From the NCBI GenBank assembly GCA_019634245.1, contig JAHQVR010000336.1, positions 1-60,421 on the forward strand: a DNA stretch of 60,421 bases, in the 5' to 3' direction. This stretch comes from Gammaproteobacteria bacterium (GTDB taxonomy: Bacteria > Pseudomonadota > Gammaproteobacteria > Granulosicoccales > Granulosicoccaceae). The position numbers and the translations under genes were made by a program. This document shows positions 44,701 through 52,659 of this stretch, piece after piece. Every line of letters starts with the position of its first letter. Within the stretch, counting starts at the first letter, position 1. The notes beneath the pieces are model-generated. The model was not told the origin of the DNA and did no database searches. It saw only the letters and a program-made list of their open reading frames with translations.

Positions 44701-44718
44701 CTGTGAACAGGTTCACAG
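44701..44718 (+). repeat. 8-bp inverted repeat after esterase copy 1
   Basis: CTGTGAAC-AG-GTTCACAG lies 20 bases after the stop codon. The two-base spacer would open to a four-base loop with a 7-bp stem. No T-tract follows, so termination is possible but not assured. Confidence 0.45.
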
Positions 44719-44850
44719 GCTTGCAACGAACCTTGTATTGCCGCGGTCGCTTCGCGTGAATCATCAACAATTGCTCAAGAATCAGCCGCTAACCTTACTT
44801 ATGCCCGGGATACAGCTGCGCTGTTTCCGAAGAACTTCTACAGTCTTTTT

Positions 44851-46209
44851 ATGATGCCAATAGCCAAACAATGGTGGGGCTCTCTAGCTGCCGCAGCTGG
44901 ACTCCTTCTGCTAAGCGCCTGCAGTGGGTCCGAGAGTACCCCAAATACCAATACCACTGATGACTTCCAAATCGTCGTGGATCAATCTGTTGTGAATCTA
45001 ACCGAAGGTGATACTGCGGGTGTGAACCTGAACGTCAGTCTCATACGCCAGAATAACTATGCCGGTGCAGTACAACTCTCCATTCTGGGCATTGCAGACA
45101 GCGATTCGGTGAACATGCGCGGTGCGTTCTCGTCAGACTTCTTCAGCCCTAGCAGCAACTCAACCACACTAAATCTAGCACTTAACATCGGCGCTTTACC
45201 CATTCAACCTCAAGAGCGCCGCTTCGTGGTTCGGGCATCAAGCGAATCGGGTATCAGCGATGCCAATGTCATCGTGAATGTGTCCCCCACGAGCGCCCCT
45301 GATGTGTATCTGTTGGTTGGTCAAAGCAATATGGTCGGGTTCAGCGGAGATGGCACAAAAGAATCCTACGCTGGCGGTCCTGATGAACCCAATGACCGCA
45401 TCCTTCAACTCAATGTAACCAGAAATGATCAGTTCAACATTTTTACTACCGGTACTACGTTTACCTCCCCTGCCAGCAATGTCCTGACGCCAGCACTAGT
45501 ACGAGCCGAAGATCCGCTGCACATTCCTTTTGATCCGGAGAATCCGGAAAAAGTCCATGCCTATATCGGGCTTGGACTAACGTTTGCCAAGCAGGCGCTA
45601 AATGATACGAACGCCAATGTCATCCTAGTCCCTGCGGCGTGGTCTGGTTCTGCCTTTTGTGACAACGACGGCGGCCCGAACGGACAGTGGAATGCACAGT
45701 CCACGTCCGATGGTAATTTGGGTAACACCTGGCTTTTTGATCGAGCAGTCACAAGAGCCAATATGGCCATCAGCGAATCCGGTGGCGTGTTACGAGGCAT
45801 CTTGTGGCACCAAGGGGAGTCGGATGCCAATGAACGTTGTTCATCCAGTTATTTAGCGAATCTAGAACGATTAGCGCAACAATTCAGAACACAAATTCAA
45901 CCCGATCGACGTGGTGGAGACTGGCGACGCAGCAATTCCAATATTCCATTTGTAGTGGGTTCTATGTCGCGGGGTAACGATGATCGTGGCGACCTTTCTG
46001 ATTTCTCAGAAGACAAGCAACGCATCGATTCAGCACACCGACAGCTCCCCTCCCAGATTGTGCACGCGGCGTTTTCCAATCACGACGATCTCACACCGGC
46101 CAACGGATACGCTTGCGGCAACACCTCATGTATACACTTCGGTCCAGCAGCTTTGCGTGAGATGGGGCGCCGCTATTACAGTGCACTACGGCAGGCAGCG
46201 GCTCAATAA
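44851..46209 (+). CDS. SASA-type carbohydrate esterase lipoprotein, copy 2
   Basis: 452-residue paralogue of the gene before it, with the same plan: lipobox LLSAC (Cys about 25), short polar linker, beta-sandwich domain (about 40-148) and catalytic domain with GQSNM (Ser159), ILWHQGE (His320) and CIHFG (His429). Shared stretches such as DVYLLxGQSNMVGFS and GGxLRGILWHQGExD show recent common ancestry, while linkers and surface loops differ, suggesting divergence in substrate or position of attack. ATG codons at 44851 and 44854 are both usable. The gene continues after 5 bp into an O-acyltransferase gene, so this copy, unlike copy 1, is probably co-transcribed with it. Confidence 0.87.
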   Translation: MMPIAKQWWGSLAAAAGLLLLSACSGSESTPNTNTTDDFQIVVDQSVVNLTEGDTAGVNLNVSLIRQNNYAGAVQLSILGIADSDSVNMRGAFSSDFFSPSSNSTTLNLALNIGALPIQPQERRFVVRASSESGISDANVIVNVSPTSAPDVYLLVGQSNMVGFSGDGTKESYAGGPDEPNDRILQLNVTRNDQFNIFTTGTTFTSPASNVLTPALVRAEDPLHIPFDPENPEKVHAYIGLGLTFAKQALNDTNANVILVPAAWSGSAFCDNDGGPNGQWNAQSTSDGNLGNTWLFDRAVTRANMAISESGGVLRGILWHQGESDANERCSSSYLANLERLAQQFRTQIQPDRRGGDWRRSNSNIPFVVGSMSRGNDDRGDLSDFSEDKQRIDSAHRQLPSQIVHAAFSNHDDLTPANGYACGNTSCIHFGPAALREMGRRYYSALRQAAAQ

Positions 46210-46214
46210 CGTTT

Positions 46215-47243
46215 ATGAGGCTGCATTCGCTACAATACCTTAGAGCCATTGCTGCGATCGCTGTAGTCTACAGCCACAGCGTGCTCCAGGTCGAAAGTTA
46301 CGCAAAGGAGCTGCACTACGCCGGAGGCTTTGGCGTTAATATTTTTTTTGTGATCTCCGGTTTTATAATGGTGTTTATCTCCAAACCGGATGCTACACCT
46401 TCGAGCTTTCTGGTTAACCGAATTCGACGCGTCGTGCCTCTGTATTGGTTCTTTACCATCATGATGGCAGTCATATTAGCGTTCTTGCCAAGCCTATTTA
46501 AAACGACTCAATTCGCATGGGATACGGTATTCATGAGTTTGGCCTTTATCCCTCACTATAGCGAGGCCCACTCAGGCTATGTATGGCCTATTCTCGCACC
46601 TGGTTGGTCGCTGAACTACGAGATGTATTTTTATCTGCTATTTGCAGCTTCACTGTTTTTCACCTATCGATTCCAAGCACTGATCACTTGCACCCTGATT
46701 ACAACGCTATTCGTATTGGCTCGGCTGACTCATTCTGATAACGCAGCGATTGTGTTTATGAGTGATGCAGTTGTGTTTGAATTTATATTCGGGATGCTTT
46801 TGGCTTTGTTATGGAAACAAGGGTTACGTATCCATTCGTTTGTTGCGGTAATATTAATTATTGTAGGCTTTGCCGTGTTGATCTTTCGTGAACAGTGGTT
46901 TCCTACAACCACAGCACATGTATTGAAAATCGGGATTCCCTCGTTGCTAGTCGTCACCGGGTTTTTATACATCAAACTACCACACTGGAAATTTTTCGTG
47001 CTGTTAGGCGACGCCTCCTATGCGCTTTATTTGAGCCACATTTTCACTTTAGGGCCGATCCGAAAATGGCTTCCACCCCTGCTTGGCGACAATCCGGCGG
47101 CGCCGTATCTCTTCGTCGCGATTGCGATGACGATCTGTATTATCGTCAGCTTATTTGTTCATTGGTTTATCGACAATTGGCTATTGCGCCACGAACGATT
47201 AGACGCTCTTGCCGGTAAGCAAAGCCAGCCCAGTCAGCCATGA
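46215..47243 (+). CDS. Acyltransferase family 3 membrane protein (OafA/ExoZ-like)
   Basis: 342-residue inner-membrane O-acyltransferase with about ten helices. The family signature is at the N terminus: LQYLRAIAAIAVVYSHS (Arg and catalytic His), then GGFGVNIFFVISGFIM and the NRIRRVVPLYWF block after the second helix. Such proteins move acetyl or other acyl groups onto exported sugars, for example O-antigen or exopolysaccharide (ExoZ type by length). Its start is 5 bp after an esterase that removes acyl groups. The stop overlaps the next small gene (ATGA). Confidence 0.88.
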   Translation: MRLHSLQYLRAIAAIAVVYSHSVLQVESYAKELHYAGGFGVNIFFVISGFIMVFISKPDATPSSFLVNRIRRVVPLYWFFTIMMAVILAFLPSLFKTTQFAWDTVFMSLAFIPHYSEAHSGYVWPILAPGWSLNYEMYFYLLFAASLFFTYRFQALITCTLITTLFVLARLTHSDNAAIVFMSDAVVFEFIFGMLLALLWKQGLRIHSFVAVILIIVGFAVLIFREQWFPTTTAHVLKIGIPSLLVVTGFLYIKLPHWKFFVLLGDASYALYLSHIFTLGPIRKWLPPLLGDNPAAPYLFVAIAMTICIIVSLFVHWFIDNWLLRHERLDALAGKQSQPSQP

Positions 47244-47533
47244 CACTCTCAAAAGAAGATCTCTGCAGGCTGTTTGATATCGACGCATCACATACAGTAG
47301 TTTGCACCGAAGAATTCAGTGCAAAAAAAGACGGTACGCGTTACACCACCTACTGGTTTGATGAACACAATCCTGAGAACACGCTGGTTGCACGGCTCCG
47401 AGCATGGTCTAATGTGGGTCTAAAACCGCCTTACCGTACGCAAACCGGTTGGGAACGGTTTTCCATCAAAGGTGACTTACTGGATCGAGAAGTACGCTAT
47501 TCGAAACGCAAAGATAACAACTACCTGCACTAA
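47240..47533 (+). CDS. Small conserved-looking hypothetical protein
   Basis: 97-residue soluble protein, highly charged, no signal or membrane helix. It contains a strand-rich middle ([23 protein letters not shown]) and a basic end. ATGA overlap with the acyltransferase gene argues for real translation. Its stop overlaps the recQ stop on the other strand. No family recognised. Confidence 0.6.
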   Translation: MTLSKEDLCRLFDIDASHTVVCTEEFSAKKDGTRYTTYWFDEHNPENTLVARLRAWSNVGLKPPYRTQTGWERFSIKGDLLDREVRYSKRKDNNYLH

Positions 47534-49350
47534 ACGCTCACATCACGGCTCACACTCTGAGCGATCACATTGGCAAAGGCCTGACCATAGCGGCTGAGTT
47601 TTTGTTTTCCAACCCCACTTATCATCGCCATCGCATTCAAATCCGTCGGTTTTAATGCCACCATCTCGGCCAATGTAGCGTCGTTGAATACGATGTAGGC
47701 TGGCACACCTGCCGTTTCGCTGAACTCCTTGCGGAGCAGCCGTAAAGCCTCCCATAAATCGCTGTCTTCATCACTCATTTCAGGGCGTACGGAGGTTCGT
47801 CGGGAGCGCACCGGCTTCTCTTTAGCCAAGGCGCGTAAAAACAGCTTCTCTTCTCCTTTTAACACCGGTCGGGAAGATTCTGACAGACGCACCGAACCGT
47901 GCCCCTCGACATCGACATTGAGTAACCCTTTGGCAATAAGTTGCCGAAACAAACTACGCCATTGCCCAGCACTGAGATCAGTACCGATACCAAAGGTACT
48001 GATTTTATCGTGGCCACACCGAACAACGCGTTCCACAGATTTGCCAAGCAACACATCGATTAAGTAGTTCACCCCAAAACGCTGCCCGGTGCGATACACG
48101 CATGACATAGCCTTCTGTGCTGCCTCCGTGGCATCCCAGGTATCTGGAGGATCCAGGCAGTTATCACAATTTCCACAGTCCTGATGGAGCGATTCACCAA
48201 AATATTCCAACAACTTTCTACGCCGGCAACTGTGTAGTTCTGCCAGACTAAGCATGGCTTCGAGCTTTTGTTGTTCGATACGTTTGTGCTGATCATCAGC
48301 CTCTGAATTGGCCATTAGCTGACGCAAACTCACTACATCCTGCAACCCATACGCCATCCACGCATGGGCAGCTTGACCATCTCGCCCTGCTCGACCGGTT
48401 TCCTGATAATAGGCCTCGACACTTTTAGGTAAGTTCAGGTGCGCGACAAAACGCACATCCGGCTTGTCGATACCCATTCCGAAGGCGATGGTGGCTACGA
48501 TAATGACGCCGTCTTCATGCAGAAAACGCCTTTGATGTTGTTGCCGATCAGAGCTACTCATGCCTGCATGATAGGGCAATGCTACACGACCCTTCTTTGC
48601 GAGCCAGGCGGCAGTCTGCTCTACTTTCTTGCGTGACAGGCAGTACACGATTCCACTGTCAACGGGATGATTAAGATTGAGAAAGCTCCATAGTGCCTCA
48701 CGAGCATTGCCCGGTTCCGAAATGGTGTAACGAATGTTCGGTCGATCAAAGCCGCTGATAAAACGAGCCGCGTTTTGAAGATTCAAATTGCTGCTGATCT
48801 CTTCTCGCGTTCTTTGGTCTGCCGTCGCGGTTAGCGCCAGCACCGGAACATCGGGGTATCGCTCTTTCAACAACGACAATCCCATATATTCTGGCCGGAA
48901 GTCATGCCCCCATTGAGATACACAATGGGCTTCATCTACGGCAAATAGCGATACATGTGAGTCATCCAACAACGTTAACGTTGAATTCATCAATAGCCGC
49001 TCTGGTGCGACATAGATGATGTCAATATCGCCCGATCTGATCTGCGCTTCAACAGCGGCAATTTCAGACGTAGATTGCGTTGAATTAAGAAACGCTGCGT
49101 TTATCGAGATGGCCCGCAGCGCCTCTACTTGATCTTGCATCAACGCTATCAACGGTGAGATAACCACCCCAACGCCAGGGCGTACCAAAGCTGGAATCTG
49201 GTAACACAACGACTTCCCACCGCCGGTGGGCATGAGCACCAAGGCATCGCTACCATCGCTAACGGTTTGAATAATGTCAGCTTGATGACCTCTGAATTGA
49301 TCGTAACCGTATAGGTTTTTGAGTATGTCGTGCGCTTCTGTTAGGCTCAA
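47530..49350 (-). CDS. recQ: ATP-dependent DNA helicase RecQ
   Basis: 606-residue 3'-5' helicase for recombination and replication-fork repair. Motif I is [14 protein letters not shown] (Lys46), motif [19 protein letters not shown] (about 138), motif [12 protein letters not shown] (about 315). The RQC zinc site uses Cys residues in [12 protein letters not shown] and CGNCDNC (about 375-402), the winged helix follows, and a C-terminal HRDC domain covers about 525-595. This is full-length, standard architecture. The start is 42 bp after the DUF3581 gene on the same strand. Confidence 0.97.
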   Translation of the reverse strand: MSLTEAHDILKNLYGYDQFRGHQADIIQTVSDGSDALVLMPTGGGKSLCYQIPALVRPGVGVVISPLIALMQDQVEALRAISINAAFLNSTQSTSEIAAVEAQIRSGDIDIIYVAPERLLMNSTLTLLDDSHVSLFAVDEAHCVSQWGHDFRPEYMGLSLLKERYPDVPVLALTATADQRTREEISSNLNLQNAARFISGFDRPNIRYTISEPGNAREALWSFLNLNHPVDSGIVYCLSRKKVEQTAAWLAKKGRVALPYHAGMSSSDRQQHQRRFLHEDGVIIVATIAFGMGIDKPDVRFVAHLNLPKSVEAYYQETGRAGRDGQAAHAWMAYGLQDVVSLRQLMANSEADDQHKRIEQQKLEAMLSLAELHSCRRRKLLEYFGESLHQDCGNCDNCLDPPDTWDATEAAQKAMSCVYRTGQRFGVNYLIDVLLGKSVERVVRCGHDKISTFGIGTDLSAGQWRSLFRQLIAKGLLNVDVEGHGSVRLSESSRPVLKGEEKLFLRALAKEKPVRSRRTSVRPEMSDEDSDLWEALRLLRKEFSETAGVPAYIVFNDATLAEMVALKPTDLNAMAMISGVGKQKLSRYGQAFANVIAQSVSRDVSV

Positions 49351-49392
49351 AAGACTTCCTTGTCTAATTGTGATTGTTGGGGTGAAAACACA

Positions 49393-50118
49393 TTAAGCAC
49401 CGTTCTTATTCTGGTACGACGCCTTCCATTCGTTATATTGCTCAACAATGGCCTGCATTGCAGATTCATCATAGCCGCGAAGACCACCGAGCAACATATT
49501 TTTTTCACCCTCACCGATAACTTGACCTTTCTGCGTAATATCAAAACGTAAGGTAGCTTGAGCTTTTTTCCCCTGCACATCCATCACGGCGTTTGTAAAA
49601 CTCAACTCGACTGGATCATCGGAGAGCGAACGAAGCCGAATACCCATATCCTTATAGATAACCAAGGGGCGGTCCGGATTGATCATTACATCGTGGTCTC
49701 TCATCAGTTCTACCAGAATATCGGGAAAAGTACTGCCAGAGAACATGACGTATTGTTCAGTCAACTCTGCCACTGCATCACGGCCAGCCTCCAGCGGCTC
49801 AGACACAGTGAGTGTCAAGTACACTTTGTCTTCGCCGTCAGCAAGCTCTGTTTGTTCAGAGAGAGTGTCAGGCAATGGAATGAGCGTGTCGCTGCCAAGC
49901 ATGGCGGAAAATTCAACATGCGTGTTTTTACTCACACCAAATTTATGCAACAAAATACTGAACAACAAATCTCCGGGAACGCAAAAGCGTTTGGCATCGA
50001 TGTCGTGTATCGGATTAAAATCCCCAGCCACGCCCTTTGCGAACGCACTCGCCTGTTGTTGGCTAATGCTTATTCCTTCGTTGGTTTCGGTGAAATAATC
50101 AGACAGATCCAGCGGCAT
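49393..50118 (-). CDS. DUF3581 family protein
   Basis: 241-residue cytoplasmic protein that I place in the DUF3581 family of marine Gammaproteobacteria. The N-terminal half contains FAKGVAGDFNPIHDIDAKRFCVPGDLL, which looks like the active-site loop of hotdog-fold (R)-hydratases and thioesterases (D-F-N-P-I-H), and the second half may be a second hotdog (FTNAVMDVQGKKAQATLRFDIT). Thus a double-hotdog acyl-CoA-type enzyme is possible. No experimental role is known to me. It lies 3 bp after the GGCT-like gene and upstream of recQ. Confidence 0.8.
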   Translation of the reverse strand: MPLDLSDYFTETNEGISISQQQASAFAKGVAGDFNPIHDIDAKRFCVPGDLLFSILLHKFGVSKNTHVEFSAMLGSDTLIPLPDTLSEQTELADGEDKVYLTLTVSEPLEAGRDAVAELTEQYVMFSGSTFPDILVELMRDHDVMINPDRPLVIYKDMGIRLRSLSDDPVELSFTNAVMDVQGKKAQATLRFDITQKGQVIGEGEKNMLLGGLRGYDESAMQAIVEQYNEWKASYQNKNGA

Positions 50119-50121
50119 TAG

Positions 50122-50790
50122 TTAACGTAACTCCGAGCGAGTTTCTTTCAGTAGCGCATCATACCTTGCTTGTTGATCTACCGACAGCTGCACTGCCCTT
50201 GGATAACGCGGGGATGAGCGGTCATTTTCAATCGGACCGCGCCAGCCGTGGGTGGTTTGCAGGAAACGGCTTAGTCCATCAGCGCCAAATTGGGCTTCAT
50301 AACCCGCCATGACACAGTCAATGTAGCTTTGCAGAATCGGGTGATCTTCATCAGCAGGTGCGTTGAATTCAGTTTTAGAGACATACATGAATAGACGCTC
50401 TACCGACAACGCATGGCTATCGAAGGCAAACGCAATTTGCTCCGGCTCTATCTGCACACGATCATAGCCTGATTCTCGACGATCTAACTCGGCAAGCGCA
50501 CTGTGTGGGATCGTCACCAGTACGCCATCGATACCTAATACCTCAGGGTCCAAGACAGGTGTTTTCATTGGCTGGACGGTCAAAGAGCAACAGGAGTGTC
50601 GCTGTGTAGGCACCGGATCCGTTGTTCCAAATTCTGATCCAATTGGCTTTGGTTGGAATCCGACCGATCGGTGTGCCCAATGCCGCCTCCAGCCATATAA
50701 TGTAGCCCTGACACAAGCTTCATTCAGCGGACGTGTTTCACGATTCACAAGGGAACCAAAACCAAAATAGGCGATCGTTGAAGCAGGCAT
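50122..50790 (-). CDS. Gamma-glutamylcyclotransferase-like protein
   Basis: 222-residue protein of the GGCT/BtrG-like fold. The N-terminal glycine loop YFGFGSLVN binds the substrate backbone, and ELDRRESGYDRVQI (about residue 107) carries the family's general-base Glu in E-x-x-Y-R context. Known members cut gamma-glutamyl amines or dipeptides to release 5-oxoproline; the substrate here is unknown. I chose the ATG at 50790 because the FGFGSL loop must lie near the N terminus; an upstream start at 50880 would add 30 residues and overlap the divergent gene's start. Confidence 0.8.
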   Translation of the reverse strand: MPASTIAYFGFGSLVNRETRPLNEACVRATLYGWRRHWAHRSVGFQPKPIGSEFGTTDPVPTQRHSCCSLTVQPMKTPVLDPEVLGIDGVLVTIPHSALAELDRRESGYDRVQIEPEQIAFAFDSHALSVERLFMYVSKTEFNAPADEDHPILQSYIDCVMAGYEAQFGADGLSRFLQTTHGWRGPIENDRSSPRYPRAVQLSVDQQARYDALLKETRSELR

Positions 50791-50879
50791 GAAAAAAACC
50801 GTTAAAAGTGTTGATCGAACCACACGCAAATTGTGTAGTAGACCGTTATAGTGCCAACCAGAGAATTCGTAAAACTCCA

Positions 50880-51506
50880 ATGAGCATGAATAAAGCTACA
50901 TGGTATGCCATGGCGCTGCTGATGGGCACCCTATTATCCCCTATCACGGCCGCCAATGGGCTAGATACACAGGATCAGGCGCGAGCCTTGGATGCGGCCA
51001 GTTCGGTACCGTGGCCTGCGGCTGCTCGCGTCAAACCCAATCATGTATTAGGTGTTCAGACACTATCCATCGAGCTGGGCGAGTCAAAGAAAAATCGGTC
51101 TGCCAGAATCGCCCATGTCTACCAATATAATCATGTAATAGAGCAAAGCCGCATGGTCAGTATCGACCTCGTCGCTGATACTGTTTTGGACCAGCAAACG
51201 ATCGACAGCCTGCATTTGCCGTTGAGCAATAACGAGATTAATCATGCAATAGCTCTATTGGCCAAAGCCGAGACTCTCTTAGAACGCATGCGACACGAGC
51301 AGCGCAATCGTGGCGTAACAGCTTTCAACACACTGGACGAGCTGGAAGTTAAAGCCAGTATCTTTTCACCCATGGATGCTGACCACATCTGTGTGACAAA
51401 TCGCTGTGCATTGTTGTCCTTGTTCGATAGCACGAATACCGTCTTCACGCTAGAACCTATCGCTATTCTTAGCACCGGAGTAGTGACGACGCTGAAGCGC
51501 CACTAA
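50880..51506 (+). CDS. Exported small protein, first gene of copper amine oxidase-like cassette
   Basis: 208-residue protein with a signal peptide (cleavage near ITA-AN, about residue 24). The mature part has a strand pattern VLGVQTLSIELGESKKNRSARIAHVYQY..VSIDLVADTV (in parts), a helix starting LPLSNNEINHAIALLAKAETLL, and two Cys in HICVTNRCALL. The order resembles the small N-terminal N2/N3 domains that precede the catalytic domain in copper amine oxidases, which are absent from the two downstream genes; this is a weak inference from shape. It begins a unit of three genes spaced by 4 bp and a 4-bp overlap. Start alternatives: ATG 50880 or 50886. Confidence 0.7.
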   Translation: MSMNKATWYAMALLMGTLLSPITAANGLDTQDQARALDAASSVPWPAAARVKPNHVLGVQTLSIELGESKKNRSARIAHVYQYNHVIEQSRMVSIDLVADTVLDQQTIDSLHLPLSNNEINHAIALLAKAETLLERMRHEQRNRGVTAFNTLDELEVKASIFSPMDADHICVTNRCALLSLFDSTNTVFTLEPIAILSTGVVTTLKRH

Positions 51507-51510
51507 TAGC

Positions 51511-52659
51511 ATGCGACGATTACTCCTACTTTCTGCTGGGCTATTACTATTGCCAAACCTTGCCAACGCTGTCGATTGCGACATCGGCGATGCGCTCACT
51601 CACAGCTTTAGCTCTGGAGCCAGTTGGCAGATGTGTGCTCGGGTCGACGACACGCATGGGCTCGAGTTGCAATCAATTCACTACCGCGCTCCGGGTGATA
51701 GCCTGCGGTCGGTATTGAGTTCAATACACCTGGCCGAAGCACTGCTGCACTACCACGAAGACAGCAACGCCATCGCGCTGATTTCTGAACAGGGACTGGG
51801 TGGTGCTGCAATCAATACGCAATCTTCAGCAACTTGCACTGGTAACACCGTTAGTTTAGCCAATGCCAGCTCAGCGCTGTGCAGCGTTGTCGAACCGGCA
51901 GGTATTTTAGCTAAGTACGGAAACCGGCAGGCGATTCACGCGGATAAGTGGACGCTCAGTTTGTCGTCAACGGTACCCACTTTCAACCTCTCGACGAGCA
52001 TCACCTTCACTGAAGACGGCCGCATTGAGCCCAGTAGCGAACTCTCTGGACGGGTATCTCGGTTCACCGATTCAGCTGATTTTGGCAACCGCGTGGATTC
52101 TACTAACCGTTACGCCAGTCGCGCAACTCTGCTCTATACCTGGCGTATGGATTTTGCGTTGAATACCGCGGATGCGAACGATAGAGTCGAAGAGTTTGAT
52201 TACACCATAAGCTTTGGCGCATCGGAGCAGCGCCCAATGACTATCACATCACTCGATGTCGAGACCTTTAGAGATGTTGAACGCAACCGTTTTCGTGGTT
52301 GGCGAATTTTAGATCCAAATGGCAGCGGCTACTATCTGGATCCACAAAACAACGGCTACAGCTATGTCAGTCGCGACTATAATTGGGCGCAGTTCGACTT
52401 AGCCATCACTCGATCAAACGACTGCGAGCGATTGGCTTTGAACAACGAGGCAACATCGGGTGTAGCCTGCGGTGAATCCTTAGACGATTATGTCAATGGC
52501 GAATCGTTAAACGGCGCCAGACCGACACTATGGTTCAGCATCACCCGACTGTTTAATCCAAACCGAGCCGACTTCCCTGCTATCCAAACACTGGACGCCA
52601 CTTTCGAACTTTTGCCGTTCGACTGGACATCAACCTCACCGTTCGAAGTCATCCAATGA
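51511..52659 (+). CDS. Exported copper amine oxidase-fold paralogue without active-site residues
   Basis: 382-residue periplasmic protein; the signal peptide ends near ANA-VD (residue 20). Landmarks align with the catalytic domain of copper amine oxidases and with the next gene: GLELQSIHYRAPGD, LAEALLHYHED, EQGLGG, an ITFTEDGRIEP strand and LLYTWRMDF. The catalytic positions are changed: base Asp to Leu90, TPQ-forming Tyr to Phe158, the HxH copper pair to Ala205-Thr-Leu207, and the distal His region to RLFNPNRADF. It therefore cannot bind copper or form TPQ in the known way and may be a structural partner. Its stop overlaps the next start (ATGA), implying equal synthesis. Confidence 0.7.
   Translation: MRRLLLLSAGLLLLPNLANAVDCDIGDALTHSFSSGASWQMCARVDDTHGLELQSIHYRAPGDSLRSVLSSIHLAEALLHYHEDSNAIALISEQGLGGAAINTQSSATCTGNTVSLANASSALCSVVEPAGILAKYGNRQAIHADKWTLSLSSTVPTFNLSTSITFTEDGRIEPSSELSGRVSRFTDSADFGNRVDSTNRYASRATLLYTWRMDFALNTADANDRVEEFDYTISFGASEQRPMTITSLDVETFRDVERNRFRGWRILDPNGSGYYLDPQNNGYSYVSRDYNWAQFDLAITRSNDCERLALNNEATSGVACGESLDDYVNGESLNGARPTLWFSITRLFNPNRADFPAIQTLDATFELLPFDWTSTSPFEVIQ

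Noticed and set aside
44564..44770. Minus-strand open frame across the end of esterase copy 1
   Set aside because: It overlaps the conserved CIHFG active-site codons of the esterase and has no ribosome site.
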